From: a virus
Length of the DNA stretch: 23,877 bases
Virus record (IMG/VR): IMGVR_UViG_3300025466_000176
Coordinates: 1 to 23,877 of that record
Direction: 5' to 3' (one strand)
The notes under the pieces were generated by a model. It did no database searches. It saw only the letters and a list, made by a program, of their open reading frames with translations, and was not told the DNA's origin. The number at the start of each line of letters is the position of its first letter. The first letter of the stretch is position 1. Of this stretch, positions 15,851 to 23,550 are shown in pieces. A program made the position numbers and the translations under genes.

Positions 15851-16135
15851 TCAACCCAATTTACTTATTTTGCTAGGAGTACACGTTGTTTCTAGGCTTA
15901 CAAAGATTCCGGTTGAGGTTTCACGATCAATAATTAACTGACCAGAACAAGCAAAGTTCCAGTCATCGTTTCCTTGACCATCACCGGTAACTTCATCACG
16001 ACAAGGAACTTCTATTTTGATGTGTTTAAAGAGGTATTCTTTTGTACCGTTTTCAAATACTCGCCAGACGTGGTCTTTGGTGCCACGACCTGGTTGTCCT
16101 CTTGATTTATTGAATCTTATGTGGTACTTGTTCAT
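15851..16135 (-). CDS. Small conserved T4-like phage protein, unknown function
   Basis: This 94-residue protein reads MNKYHIRFNKSRGQ near its start, then KDHVWRVFENGTKEYLFKHI, KIEVPCRDEVT, and DDWNFACSGQLIIDRE. I recognise the pattern K-Y-H-I-R-F-N ... V-W-R-V-F-E-x-G ... W-N-x-x-C-x-G from small proteins of other T4-like phages, but no function is known to me. The start overlaps the oxygenase stop (ATGA), so the two are likely co-translated. No signal peptide or membrane segment is visible. Confidence 0.7.
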   Translation of the reverse strand: MNKYHIRFNKSRGQPGRGTKDHVWRVFENGTKEYLFKHIKIEVPCRDEVTGDGQGNDDWNFACSGQLIIDRETSTGIFVSLETTCTPSKISKLG

Positions 16136-16827
16136 ACGATTTCAGGTGAATTTACAGGTTGTTGTGTTTGTACTGATGGAGCAAGATAACGCACACCAAG
16201 ATTGAAGTGAATAAACTTGAATGGTTTTTTTGAAGCATTTTTTGTAAATGTATGTGGCAACCAAGAATTAGAGAACATCAATAAACCTGGAGTTGGAACA
16301 AAATTAATTGCAGCCGAAGCATAGGTAATATTACTCATATCTTGTTCAGCAAGATTCATCATTTTCTTTGCTGGACGTGGATCGTGGAAAGTAATCAAAG
16401 AAGAATCTTGTGGTACATCTAAGAAATAGAAACCAGAAATTTGTTGACCTGGATGAATATGTTCTTCTTGTCCAGAATATTGGTGGTGTTCTTGAGCCCA
16501 AAATTCATTGAACACAACTTCAGAATTATCCATATTGAAACCCTGTGACCTCAATACATTACCAGCACTTAGACCAATATAAGTAACCAAATCTTGAAGT
16601 CTTGGATCATCCGCAAAACTATACGACATATATGCTGGATAAATTTTATTTAAATCAACTTCTTTCTTTACTTGCTTGAGTGATTCATATGAAACTTCTC
16701 TAGCAACTGCCAAAAATTCTGGTTTATTAATTTGGTATACACCAGTCGTAAAATAATGTGTTTCTTGTAAAACATCTGAGGTTGATACTTCACCATCATT
16801 ACCAATAATTTGAACTTCATCCGACAT
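16132..16827 (-). CDS. 2-oxoglutarate/Fe(II)-dependent oxygenase-like protein
   Basis: This 231-residue protein resembles the putative 2OG-Fe(II) oxygenases common in marine T4-like phages. The double-stranded beta-helix core shows HIHPGQQISGFYFLDVP with H123 and H125, LITFHDPRP with D149, and GLLMFSNSWLPHTFTKN with H192. These would supply the Fe(II) ligands (the H-x-H/D plus distal H pattern). The usual closing motif R-x-S-x-x-FN, whose Arg binds 2-oxoglutarate, here reads KPFKFIHFNLG, so Lys or another residue must take that role, or activity is altered. The substrate is unknown: hydroxylation of a protein or a host-metabolism role are both possible. It has its own promoters upstream and a GGAG ribosome site. 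Confidence 0.8.
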   Translation of the reverse strand: MSDEVQIIGNDGEVSTSDVLQETHYFTTGVYQINKPEFLAVAREVSYESLKQVKKEVDLNKIYPAYMSYSFADDPRLQDLVTYIGLSAGNVLRSQGFNMDNSEVVFNEFWAQEHHQYSGQEEHIHPGQQISGFYFLDVPQDSSLITFHDPRPAKKMMNLAEQDMSNITYASAAINFVPTPGLLMFSNSWLPHTFTKNASKKPFKFIHFNLGVRYLAPSVQTQQPVNSPEIV

Positions 16828-16849
16828 AATATTTCTCCATTAAACTTTC

Positions 16850-16878
16850 ATTTTAACATAATTGTCTATAACTGTCAA
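16850..16878 (-). promoter_or_regulatory. Sigma70-type promoter upstream of the oxygenase gene
   Basis: On the minus strand a perfect -35 TTGACA (16873-16878) is separated by exactly 17 bases from a -10 TAAAAT (16850-16855, one mismatch to TATAAT). Transcription would start near 16843, giving a leader of about 16 bases that includes the GGAG ribosome site at 16836-16839. Such a close match is unusual in a late structural block and suggests recognition by the unmodified host polymerase. Confidence 0.7.
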
Positions 16879-16891
16879 CCAGTATGAACTA

Positions 16892-16899
16892 TATTTATA
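16892..16899 (-). promoter_or_regulatory. T4-type late promoter upstream of the oxygenase gene
   Basis: A perfect TATAAATA on the minus strand lies 64 bases before the oxygenase ATG and 13 bases upstream of the sigma70 -35 box. The two could give early and late expression of the same gene. The rest of this 134-base spacer (16828-16961) is AT-rich and also holds a weak AT-only inverted repeat at 16913-16934. Confidence 0.6.
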
Positions 16900-16961
16900 T
16901 GTATTTTATATAAACAATTTGTTAATTAATTGTTATAGATCAAATTTTATACCACTTTTTA

Positions 16962-17294
16962 TTACGCAGACCAAGGAAGTCCAGTATTACTTGGTACGAT
17001 TGGTGGATTAATAATTCTATTGATTTGATCCTGTAATGCGCCTTCGATAGCCTGAACTTGGTTAGTATCTTCTTGGATCCAACCTAAAACAATTGCTGGA
17101 GTTAAATCGGCATATGCAATGAAGGTGTTTTGGCTAGGTTCTACAGGAAAATTATTCATTCTGTTCATTGAAACGGTAGTATTTGAAGTACTATCAGTTG
17201 CTTCAACAGTATAACGCACCATAGTAACATACTCTGGTGTTGGTGTAGGCATTGTGTACATATCTGTTATTGCCCAATTATAAGTTACATTCAT
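16962..17294 (-). CDS. Small conserved phage protein downstream of the giant fibre
   Basis: This 110-residue protein opens with NVTYNWAITDMYTMPTPTP, continues with EYVTMVRYTVEATDSTS and ends with AIVLGWIQEDTNQVQAIEGA, DQINRIINPPIVPSN and PW. I know similar short proteins from marine tailed phages, found near fibre genes, without an assigned function. The predicted topology is beta strands followed by one amphipathic helix. The gene starts 28 bases after the fibre stop with a GGAG ribosome site. It may be a virion or fibre-assembly protein, but that is inference from position only. Confidence 0.55.
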   Translation of the reverse strand: MNVTYNWAITDMYTMPTPTPEYVTMVRYTVEATDSTSNTTVSMNRMNNFPVEPSQNTFIAYADLTPAIVLGWIQEDTNQVQAIEGALQDQINRIINPPIVPSNTGLPWSA

Positions 17295-17316
17295 TTTACT
17301 TCTCCTTTAAAGTGTT

Positions 17317-17324
17317 TATTTATT
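17317..17324 (-). promoter_or_regulatory. Late-promoter-like element (AATAAATA) after the fibre gene
   Basis: Minus-strand AATAAATA overlaps the fibre stop codon and lies 22 bases upstream of the next ATG, the same geometry as the element before gp19. It is one base from the T4 late consensus; tentative. Confidence 0.35.
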
Positions 17325-20300
17325 AAGCAAAGTTACCATAAGAAGCACCGGTACTTAAATCGGTTATCAAGAACATTGAACCTACCGTGGAAGTAACAGT
17401 ACCAGCAGAATCAGTCACAACAAATTGTAACCTGGTGTTGGCTGCTACCATAACAGTACCATCAATAATTGCAGCATATGTTCCGTTGTTGGTTAATGAT
17501 GCCGATGCCGTTGATGTGGTTGTTGCTGCACCTGAAGCATTAATGTGAATTACACCGCCTGCCAAGTTGGCGGTTGATCCTGTTGGTGCAATAGTTACAA
17601 AAGCCGATAGTGGTATAAAGTTAGTAGACGCTGAATTTGAGAATGAAAATATTACAGTACCAGCAGTTGCTTTAGTAAACAATAAATGATATTTTATATG
17701 GTACATATGGTTCTGTACCAAATACGGCCGGTTATTACCGCCAAAGAAAGTATCAGCACCTGAAGCAACCGTTGCAGCATTAGCAGAAGTTAAGTTAGCG
17801 TACTGTGATGAATGAATAATCATACGACCTGAGCCGTTTGATGTGTTGGCGGTAACATACAATACAGTACCGTCATACTCATGTGCGCCTTGAGTTTGTG
17901 TGGTTAATAATGTACCGCCAACGTTGAATGATATGGGTGGCGATGTTGATGTGCCAAGAGATAAATTAGCTGTACCGCCAATATATACGTTACCAGCAAC
18001 ACCAACACCACCAGAAACAATCAAAGCACCAGTTGAAGGCGATGTAGAAGTATTGGCCGCCAACACAGAAAGCACACCATTTGGATCTAATTGCATCCTG
18101 GAAACACCAGGAGTAAACCAACGGAATGTTCCAGCACTATTATCTATTTGCCAGTTTTGTGATGCGGTACCATTAAAGAACCCAAATCTTGGAGTTGGAG
18201 TTCCACTTCCAGCAACTCCAACAGCTGCAGAAATAACGGTTGAACTTTCATCAAAATATCCTTGAAATTGTCCAGAACCGTTTGCTATTACATTTCCATT
18301 TGCTCCAACACCACCAGAAATAACTATAGCACCAGTAGTATATGTTGTGTTCTTTATTGTGTTTGAAACTAACAAATATCCAGCAGAGTTGACTGTAATT
18401 ACAGGACCAATGTTAGCTACTCCAGTATTGGCTTTAGCAAATGCAGCGTTAGCCTGAGCAAAGATAATTGCCATGTTGGCATTGGCAGTATTGAGTAAAG
18501 AGAACGCTAAAGCTGAGTTGGCGTTAGCAGTATTTAAACCACCTTGGAGATAAATTGTGTTAGCTACAGAAGAACCAGCAGTTGTTTGAATTGTACCATC
18601 ACCAAAAGTAATACTGTTTGCCGCAGCAAGAACAATATTACCTGAATATAAATTTCCTGTAATACCTGCACCACCAGAAATTACTAAAGCACCTGTAGCA
18701 TTTGACGTTGATGTGGTCGTACTAAGAATACGGTGAGTTGTAGTCGTGTTTATTAAATTAAATGAACCATTAGGATATAAGTAACTTTGTGCGGCACCGT
18801 TATTCCAAAAACTTAAAGGAAGATATGTTCCTGATCCGTTAACACCAGACACTAATTGAACATCGGTTGTATTTGCAGCAATTAAAATCTTACTAGCATT
18901 AGTTAAGTCTGCGGTGTTTGCAGCTTGCCAGCTTGATGCTGACACTCCTGCAGCAGGACTTCCATTAGGTACTGCATAAATTCCTGTTGGTGTGTTTAGT
19001 GTTTGTGTTTGGAATATAGTTCTGGAATTTAATGTGGTGTTTGAAAAATCACCAGTAAAGTATGAACCTTGGCCCATTGTAATATTGCCGGTTATACCCA
19101 TACCACCAGAAACAACTAAAGCACCTGTAGTGTTTGATGTTGATGCTTTTGTATTGGAAACAAACAAATATCCAGCAGAGTTAACTGTGATTACTGGACC
19201 AAGGTTGGCTACACCGCTACCACCTGTGGCTGGTGTAGTATAAGTTAACTCTTTGGTTGTTGTGTTATAGTATACGGATTGTGTTGTATTACCAGCACAA
19301 ACACGGATTGGATTAATGTAGAGACCAGATTGAGTTGGGTTTAATGCGGTACAAGAAGCATTGATAGCAATACTCTTGGTGGTTTGATTAGTTTGGCCAG
19401 CATATGGACCGATAGCAACTGAATATTGGCCTTGTGCTGTATATCCTGAACAACGACCTATAGCAACCGCACAAGTTCTCTGCCTACAATTACCAGCATT
19501 AACACCAATAGCGACTGAAAAATTATTTTGTGATGTATACGCAGCATTTAATCCAATAGCAACCGTAGATTGTCCTTGCGTTATTCTACCTGCAGCTGCA
19601 CCAATTGCTACAGAATAATTATTTTGACATGTGGCACCAGCATAAACACCAATAGCAACAGATTGGCATCCTTGCGCTGCGTATCCTGCACATTGACCAA
19701 TGGCTACAGCTTGAGCTCTTTGTCTACAATAACCAGCAGTTTGGCCAATAGCAACAGAAGAAGCATTTTGAGATTGGTAACCAGCATTTTTACCAATAGC
19801 AATTGCACAAATTCTTTGGCGGCAGAAACCAGCATGATAACCAAGAGCAACCGAATAAGCATTTTGAGATGTTTGTCCAGCACCAACTCCAATAGCAATT
19901 GCTTGACATTTCTGATTGTTATATCCTGAAGCTTGGCCAATAGCAATTGCTTGTCCGCCCTGTAATGTTTGTCCTGCGCCATATCCAATACTTACAGCTC
20001 CACCGGATTGATTGCAAAATCCAGAATATTTTCCAATAGCAATTGAAAAACATACTTGGTTTGTTTGGCCTGCACAAGTACCAATAGCAACTGTACATAA
20101 TCCTTGTGCTATTTGTCCTGCACTATGTCCTATAGCAACCGCACAAGCTCTCTGTCTACAATTACCAGCAGAAGAACCAATAGCAACAGATGAAGCATTT
20201 TGGCCTGTTTGACCAGCATTAAGTCCAATAGCAACTGATTGTGAACCTTGATTATTAACACCCGCTTGTCTACCAATAGCAACTGATTGACAAGCTTGTG

Positions 20301-23300
20301 CTGTATATCCTGCACCAGCACCAATAGCAACACTATAGCATCCTTGAGCCGTTTGTCCAGCACCATATCCAATAGCAACTGCTTGAGTTCTTTGCCTACA
20401 ATTGCCTGCTTGAAAACCAATAGAAACTGAATAAGCATTTTGAGAAGTTTGTCCAGCAAGTCGCCCTATAGCAATTGTAGCACATCCTTGATTAGAACCT
20501 CCTGATTGTTGACCAATTGCAATCGCACAAGGTTTTTGTTGACATATACCAGCATTATAACCAATAGCAACAGCCCAATTGCCTTGACAAACTATACCAG
20601 TTCGTGGACCAATAGCAACTGCTTGAATCCCTTGAGCCGTTTTACCAGAACATTTACCTATAGCAACCGCACAAGCTCTTTGACGACAGTAACCAGCACA
20701 AGCACCTATAGCAATAGATTGTGCGTTTTGATTTTGAAAACCAGCAGCGTAACCAATAGATATTGATTTGGTTCCTTGTGTGTAATATCCGGATACACAA
20801 CCAATAGCTATAGCTTGAATTTTTTGGCAATTTTGACCAGCAGAAGGACCAATAGCAACCGCAGAAGTTCCTTGATTTAAATATCCTGCACATTTACCAA
20901 CTGCGGTTGCTTGGCAACCTTGAGCCGTTTTACCAGAACAATGTCCTATAGCAACTGCACAGGCTCTTTGTCTACAATTACCAGCTTGATTACCAATAGC
21001 AATGGAATTGGTATTTTGTGTTATCCTACCTGCACAACGACCTATAGCAACTGCACATCCTTTTTGTCCTGTATATCCTGAATTGGTACCAATTGCAATC
21101 GCACAAGCATATTGGCGTACATAACCAGCATTATATCCAATAGCGGTTGATTTAGTATTTTGATATTGAAGGCCCGCACCGTTACCTATAGCAATTGCAC
21201 ATTGATATTGACGTTGTGAACCAGCACTATTACCTATAGCAATTGAATTTGTATTTTGCCCAACTTGACCTGCGGCATACCCAACGGCTACTGCATAAGC
21301 TTTTTGACATTGATATCCAGTTGCTGGACCAACAGCAACTGCTCCTGCACATTGATTCAATTTGCCCGAACAAATACCTATAGCAACCGAACAACATTTT
21401 TGACTACACTTACCTGCACATTTACCGATAGCAATTGCAGAACCACCTTGAGCCGTTTTACCTGCACATCGACCTATAGCAACCGCACAGGCTCTTTGCC
21501 TACAAATACCAGCACAACGACCAATAGCGACTGAATAAGCATTTTGTGATGTTAATCCTGCATTTGGACCAATAGCAACGGAAGAACTACCTTGAGCCGT
21601 TTTACCTGCTTGATTTCCAATAGCAATTGCACAAGCTCTTTGCCTACATTGACCAGCACAATAACCAACGGCAACTGAATAAGTATTTTGAGATTGATAA
21701 CCAGCTTGTTGACCAATAGCAATACCAGCAAAACCTTGTGTTGTAAATCCTGCAGCTTGACCAATAGCAATACCATAAGAGCATTGATTTAGATAACCAG
21801 CAATACCTCCAATAGCAATTGAACTACCGCCTTGGGATTGACTGCCTGCAGCTTGACCAATAGCAACCGCACAAGCTCTTTGTCGGCAAGAGCCAGCACC
21901 ATTACCAATAGCAACAGCGTAATTGTTTTGTGATTGAATACCAGATTGATTACCAATAGCTACAGACGCAATACCTTGTGCTGTCTGACCTGCACAAGTA
22001 CCAATAGCAACCGCAGAAGCTCTTTGGCGGCATTGACCAGCAGATTGGCCAATAGCTACCGAGTAAGAATTTTGCGATTGGTATCCTGCGGCATTACCGA
22101 TAGCAATTGCTTTACAACCTTGTGATTGTGCTCCTGCACAAGAACCAACAGAAACCGCACAAGCTCTTTGGCGTTGCTGACCGGCATTATGTCCAATAGA
22201 AATTGCACCACTATTTTGTGATAGTAACGCTGCGCATCTTCCAATAGCAATAGTATTACAACCTTGTGCGGTTTGTCCGGCATTAGAACCAATAGCAAGT
22301 GCTTGAGTTCTTTGTCTACAACTACCAGCACCAGAACCAATAGCAACTGAGTAAGAATTTTGATATTGATTTCCAGCGTTACCACCAATAGCGATTGCAC
22401 ATGCACCTTGACACGCTTGAGCACTATTTTGACCAATAGCAATTGATACTGCACCTTGTTTATACCCTCCAGCATTTAAACCAATGGAAACAGTACTTGC
22501 TCCTTGTAAGCATCGGCCTGCACCAGAACCAATAGCCACAGCCCAAATTCCTTGAGCTGTTGTTCCTGCGCTTGCTCCTATAGCAACTGCACAAGCTCTT
22601 TGCCTACATTGACCAGCACCAATACCGATAGCAACCGAGTAAGAATTTTGAGATTGTGAACCGGCCGATGAGCCAATAGCAACCGAATGACATCCTTGTG
22701 CTATTTGACCTGCATTGGTGCCCATACTAATTCCACCAGCGCCTTGATTGCTGTTACCAGCATTAAATCCTAGAGCAAGAGCGTATAAATTTTGATTTGT
22801 TGCGCCAGCATAAATCCCAATAGCAACTGCAGCACATAATTGATCCGTTTTGCCTGCATTACAACCTATAGCAACTGCTTGAGTTCTTTGCCTGCATCTA
22901 CCAGCACAAGAACCAATAGCAACTGATTGTGCATTTTGTGATAGATATCCAGCATTACTACCAATAGCAACTGCTTGAGCTCTCTGTCTACAGTAACCAG
23001 CTTGATAACCAACGGCAACGGAGTAAGCATTTTGTCCTGTTTGACCAGCATTAAGACCTAATGTAACCTGAGTGTTTGTTGTTCGGATTTGCTGAACAAC
23101 TAAGGTATTATTAGAAGTAAAGAATTGAATGTTACCTGTGTTGCTTAAGTAACCTGTTGTGTTAGCAAAGATTACTGAATTGGCTAGATAACCTGATGCG
23201 GATAATCCTCCGCCACCGCCTGTATTTGCTTTATCAAATATAATCTTACCATCAATAATAACTGTTTTTGATGTTGTGTTGGCCGAAATAGAAATACCAT

Positions 23301-23547
23301 TTGTACCAACAAAACCTAAAGTATCTATTGATGATGTAGCAAGAATGAGTGAGGAGTTTGCATTAATTGTTGCAAAAGAATTAGGTGCGGATCCTGTAGA
23401 AAAGGCAGTAATGGATCCTACATTATTTTTGTAGTATAACTTACCATCAGCATAGTTAATAGCAATTTCACCATTTGCTAAAGCACTTGGTGCATTTCCT
23501 GGTGTTGCTGATTTTTTGAGTAGTAGTGTGGTATTTGCTATAGCCAT
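17323..23547 (-). CDS. Giant fibre-like virion protein with 77 cysteine-rich YadA-type repeats
   Basis: This 2074-residue protein is probably a trimeric tail or neck fibre, or another virion appendage. Layout: residues 1-45 resemble a fibre-base domain (ALANGEIAINYADGKLYYKN); 46-159 are a Ser/Thr/Asn-rich linker; 160-1391 are 77 tandem 16-residue units with consensus [AS][VI]AIGxxAGxxxQ[NGR]xx, like the heads of YadA-type adhesins. A cap with SGLYINPIRV and VYYNTTTKELTY follows at about 1407-1436. The C-terminal stalk has four TGALVVSGGxG-type motifs (1475, 1618, 1739, 1839) and an Ala-rich segment (1672-1708). Residues about 1885-2074 are a beta-rich end domain that may bind a receptor. About 76 Cys lie almost wholly in the repeats. 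It begins 3 bases after the upstream gene. Confidence 0.85.
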   Translation of the reverse strand: MAIANTTLLLKKSATPGNAPSALANGEIAINYADGKLYYKNNVGSITAFSTGSAPNSFATINANSSLILATSSIDTLGFVGTNGISISANTTSKTVIIDGKIIFDKANTGGGGGLSASGYLANSVIFANTTGYLSNTGNIQFFTSNNTLVVQQIRTTNTQVTLGLNAGQTGQNAYSVAVGYQAGYCRQRAQAVAIGSNAGYLSQNAQSVAIGSCAGRCRQRTQAVAIGCNAGKTDQLCAAVAIGIYAGATNQNLYALALGFNAGNSNQGAGGISMGTNAGQIAQGCHSVAIGSSAGSQSQNSYSVAIGIGAGQCRQRACAVAIGASAGTTAQGIWAVAIGSGAGRCLQGASTVSIGLNAGGYKQGAVSIAIGQNSAQACQGACAIAIGGNAGNQYQNSYSVAIGSGAGSCRQRTQALAIGSNAGQTAQGCNTIAIGRCAALLSQNSGAISIGHNAGQQRQRACAVSVGSCAGAQSQGCKAIAIGNAAGYQSQNSYSVAIGQSAGQCRQRASAVAIGTCAGQTAQGIASVAIGNQSGIQSQNNYAVAIGNGAGSCRQRACAVAIGQAAGSQSQGGSSIAIGGIAGYLNQCSYGIAIGQAAGFTTQGFAGIAIGQQAGYQSQNTYSVAVGYCAGQCRQRACAIAIGNQAGKTAQGSSSVAIGPNAGLTSQNAYSVAIGRCAGICRQRACAVAIGRCAGKTAQGGSAIAIGKCAGKCSQKCCSVAIGICSGKLNQCAGAVAVGPATGYQCQKAYAVAVGYAAGQVGQNTNSIAIGNSAGSQRQYQCAIAIGNGAGLQYQNTKSTAIGYNAGYVRQYACAIAIGTNSGYTGQKGCAVAIGRCAGRITQNTNSIAIGNQAGNCRQRACAVAIGHCSGKTAQGCQATAVGKCAGYLNQGTSAVAIGPSAGQNCQKIQAIAIGCVSGYYTQGTKSISIGYAAGFQNQNAQSIAIGACAGYCRQRACAVAIGKCSGKTAQGIQAVAIGPRTGIVCQGNWAVAIGYNAGICQQKPCAIAIGQQSGGSNQGCATIAIGRLAGQTSQNAYSVSIGFQAGNCRQRTQAVAIGYGAGQTAQGCYSVAIGAGAGYTAQACQSVAIGRQAGVNNQGSQSVAIGLNAGQTGQNASSVAIGSSAGNCRQRACAVAIGHSAGQIAQGLCTVAIGTCAGQTNQVCFSIAIGKYSGFCNQSGGAVSIGYGAGQTLQGGQAIAIGQASGYNNQKCQAIAIGVGAGQTSQNAYSVALGYHAGFCRQRICAIAIGKNAGYQSQNASSVAIGQTAGYCRQRAQAVAIGQCAGYAAQGCQSVAIGVYAGATCQNNYSVAIGAAAGRITQGQSTVAIGLNAAYTSQNNFSVAIGVNAGNCRQRTCAVAIGRCSGYTAQGQYSVAIGPYAGQTNQTTKSIAINASCTALNPTQSGLYINPIRVCAGNTTQSVYYNTTTKELTYTTPATGGSGVANLGPVITVNSAGYLFVSNTKASTSNTTGALVVSGGMGITGNITMGQGSYFTGDFSNTTLNSRTIFQTQTLNTPTGIYAVPNGSPAAGVSASSWQAANTADLTNASKILIAANTTDVQLVSGVNGSGTYLPLSFWNNGAAQSYLYPNGSFNLINTTTTHRILSTTTSTSNATGALVISGGAGITGNLYSGNIVLAAANSITFGDGTIQTTAGSSVANTIYLQGGLNTANANSALAFSLLNTANANMAIIFAQANAAFAKANTGVANIGPVITVNSAGYLLVSNTIKNTTYTTGAIVISGGVGANGNVIANGSGQFQGYFDESSTVISAAVGVAGSGTPTPRFGFFNGTASQNWQIDNSAGTFRWFTPGVSRMQLDPNGVLSVLAANTSTSPSTGALIVSGGVGVAGNVYIGGTANLSLGTSTSPPISFNVGGTLLTTQTQGAHEYDGTVLYVTANTSNGSGRMIIHSSQYANLTSANAATVASGADTFFGGNNRPYLVQNHMYHIKYHLLFTKATAGTVIFSFSNSASTNFIPLSAFVTIAPTGSTANLAGGVIHINASGAATTTSTASASLTNNGTYAAIIDGTVMVAANTRLQFVVTDSAGTVTSTVGSMFLITDLSTGASYGNFA
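17974..19140 (-). repeat. Four dispersed TGALVVSGGxGxxGN motifs in the fibre stalk
   Basis: Copies begin at about fibre residues 1475, 1618, 1739 and 1839 (spacings 143, 121 and 100). Two copies share a longer upstream block, GPVITVNSAGYLFVSNT and GPVITVNSAGYLLVSNT. Such SGG-GN motifs recur in shaft regions of marine phage structural proteins and probably mark repeated beta-structured stalk segments joined by unrelated inserts. Confidence 0.7.
19375..23070 (-). repeat. Tandem array of 77 units of 48 bp coding the fibre repeats
   Basis: By hand alignment, 77 consecutive units of exactly 48 bp run without a single insertion or deletion, encoding fibre residues 160-1391. The Gly at unit position 5 and Gln at position 13 are present in all 77 units; Gly at position 9 in 74. 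On the plus strand the array shows as a recurring ACCAATAGCAA-like phrase every 48 bases. It is a coding repeat, not CRISPR. Confidence 0.93.
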
Positions 23548-23550
23548 ATT

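Noticed and set aside
19375-23070. Regular 48-bp repeats that could suggest a CRISPR array, and long periodic ORFs in other frames on both strands
   Set aside because: The repeats are one continuous coding frame with a clear protein consensus and no constant repeat/unique spacer structure. The Leu/Val-rich and Thr/Asn-rich alternative frames are shadows of the 48-bp period.
17323-23547. Diversity-generating retroelement acting on the fibre
   Set aside because: No reverse transcriptase or template/variable repeat pair with adenine-biased differences is visible in the window.
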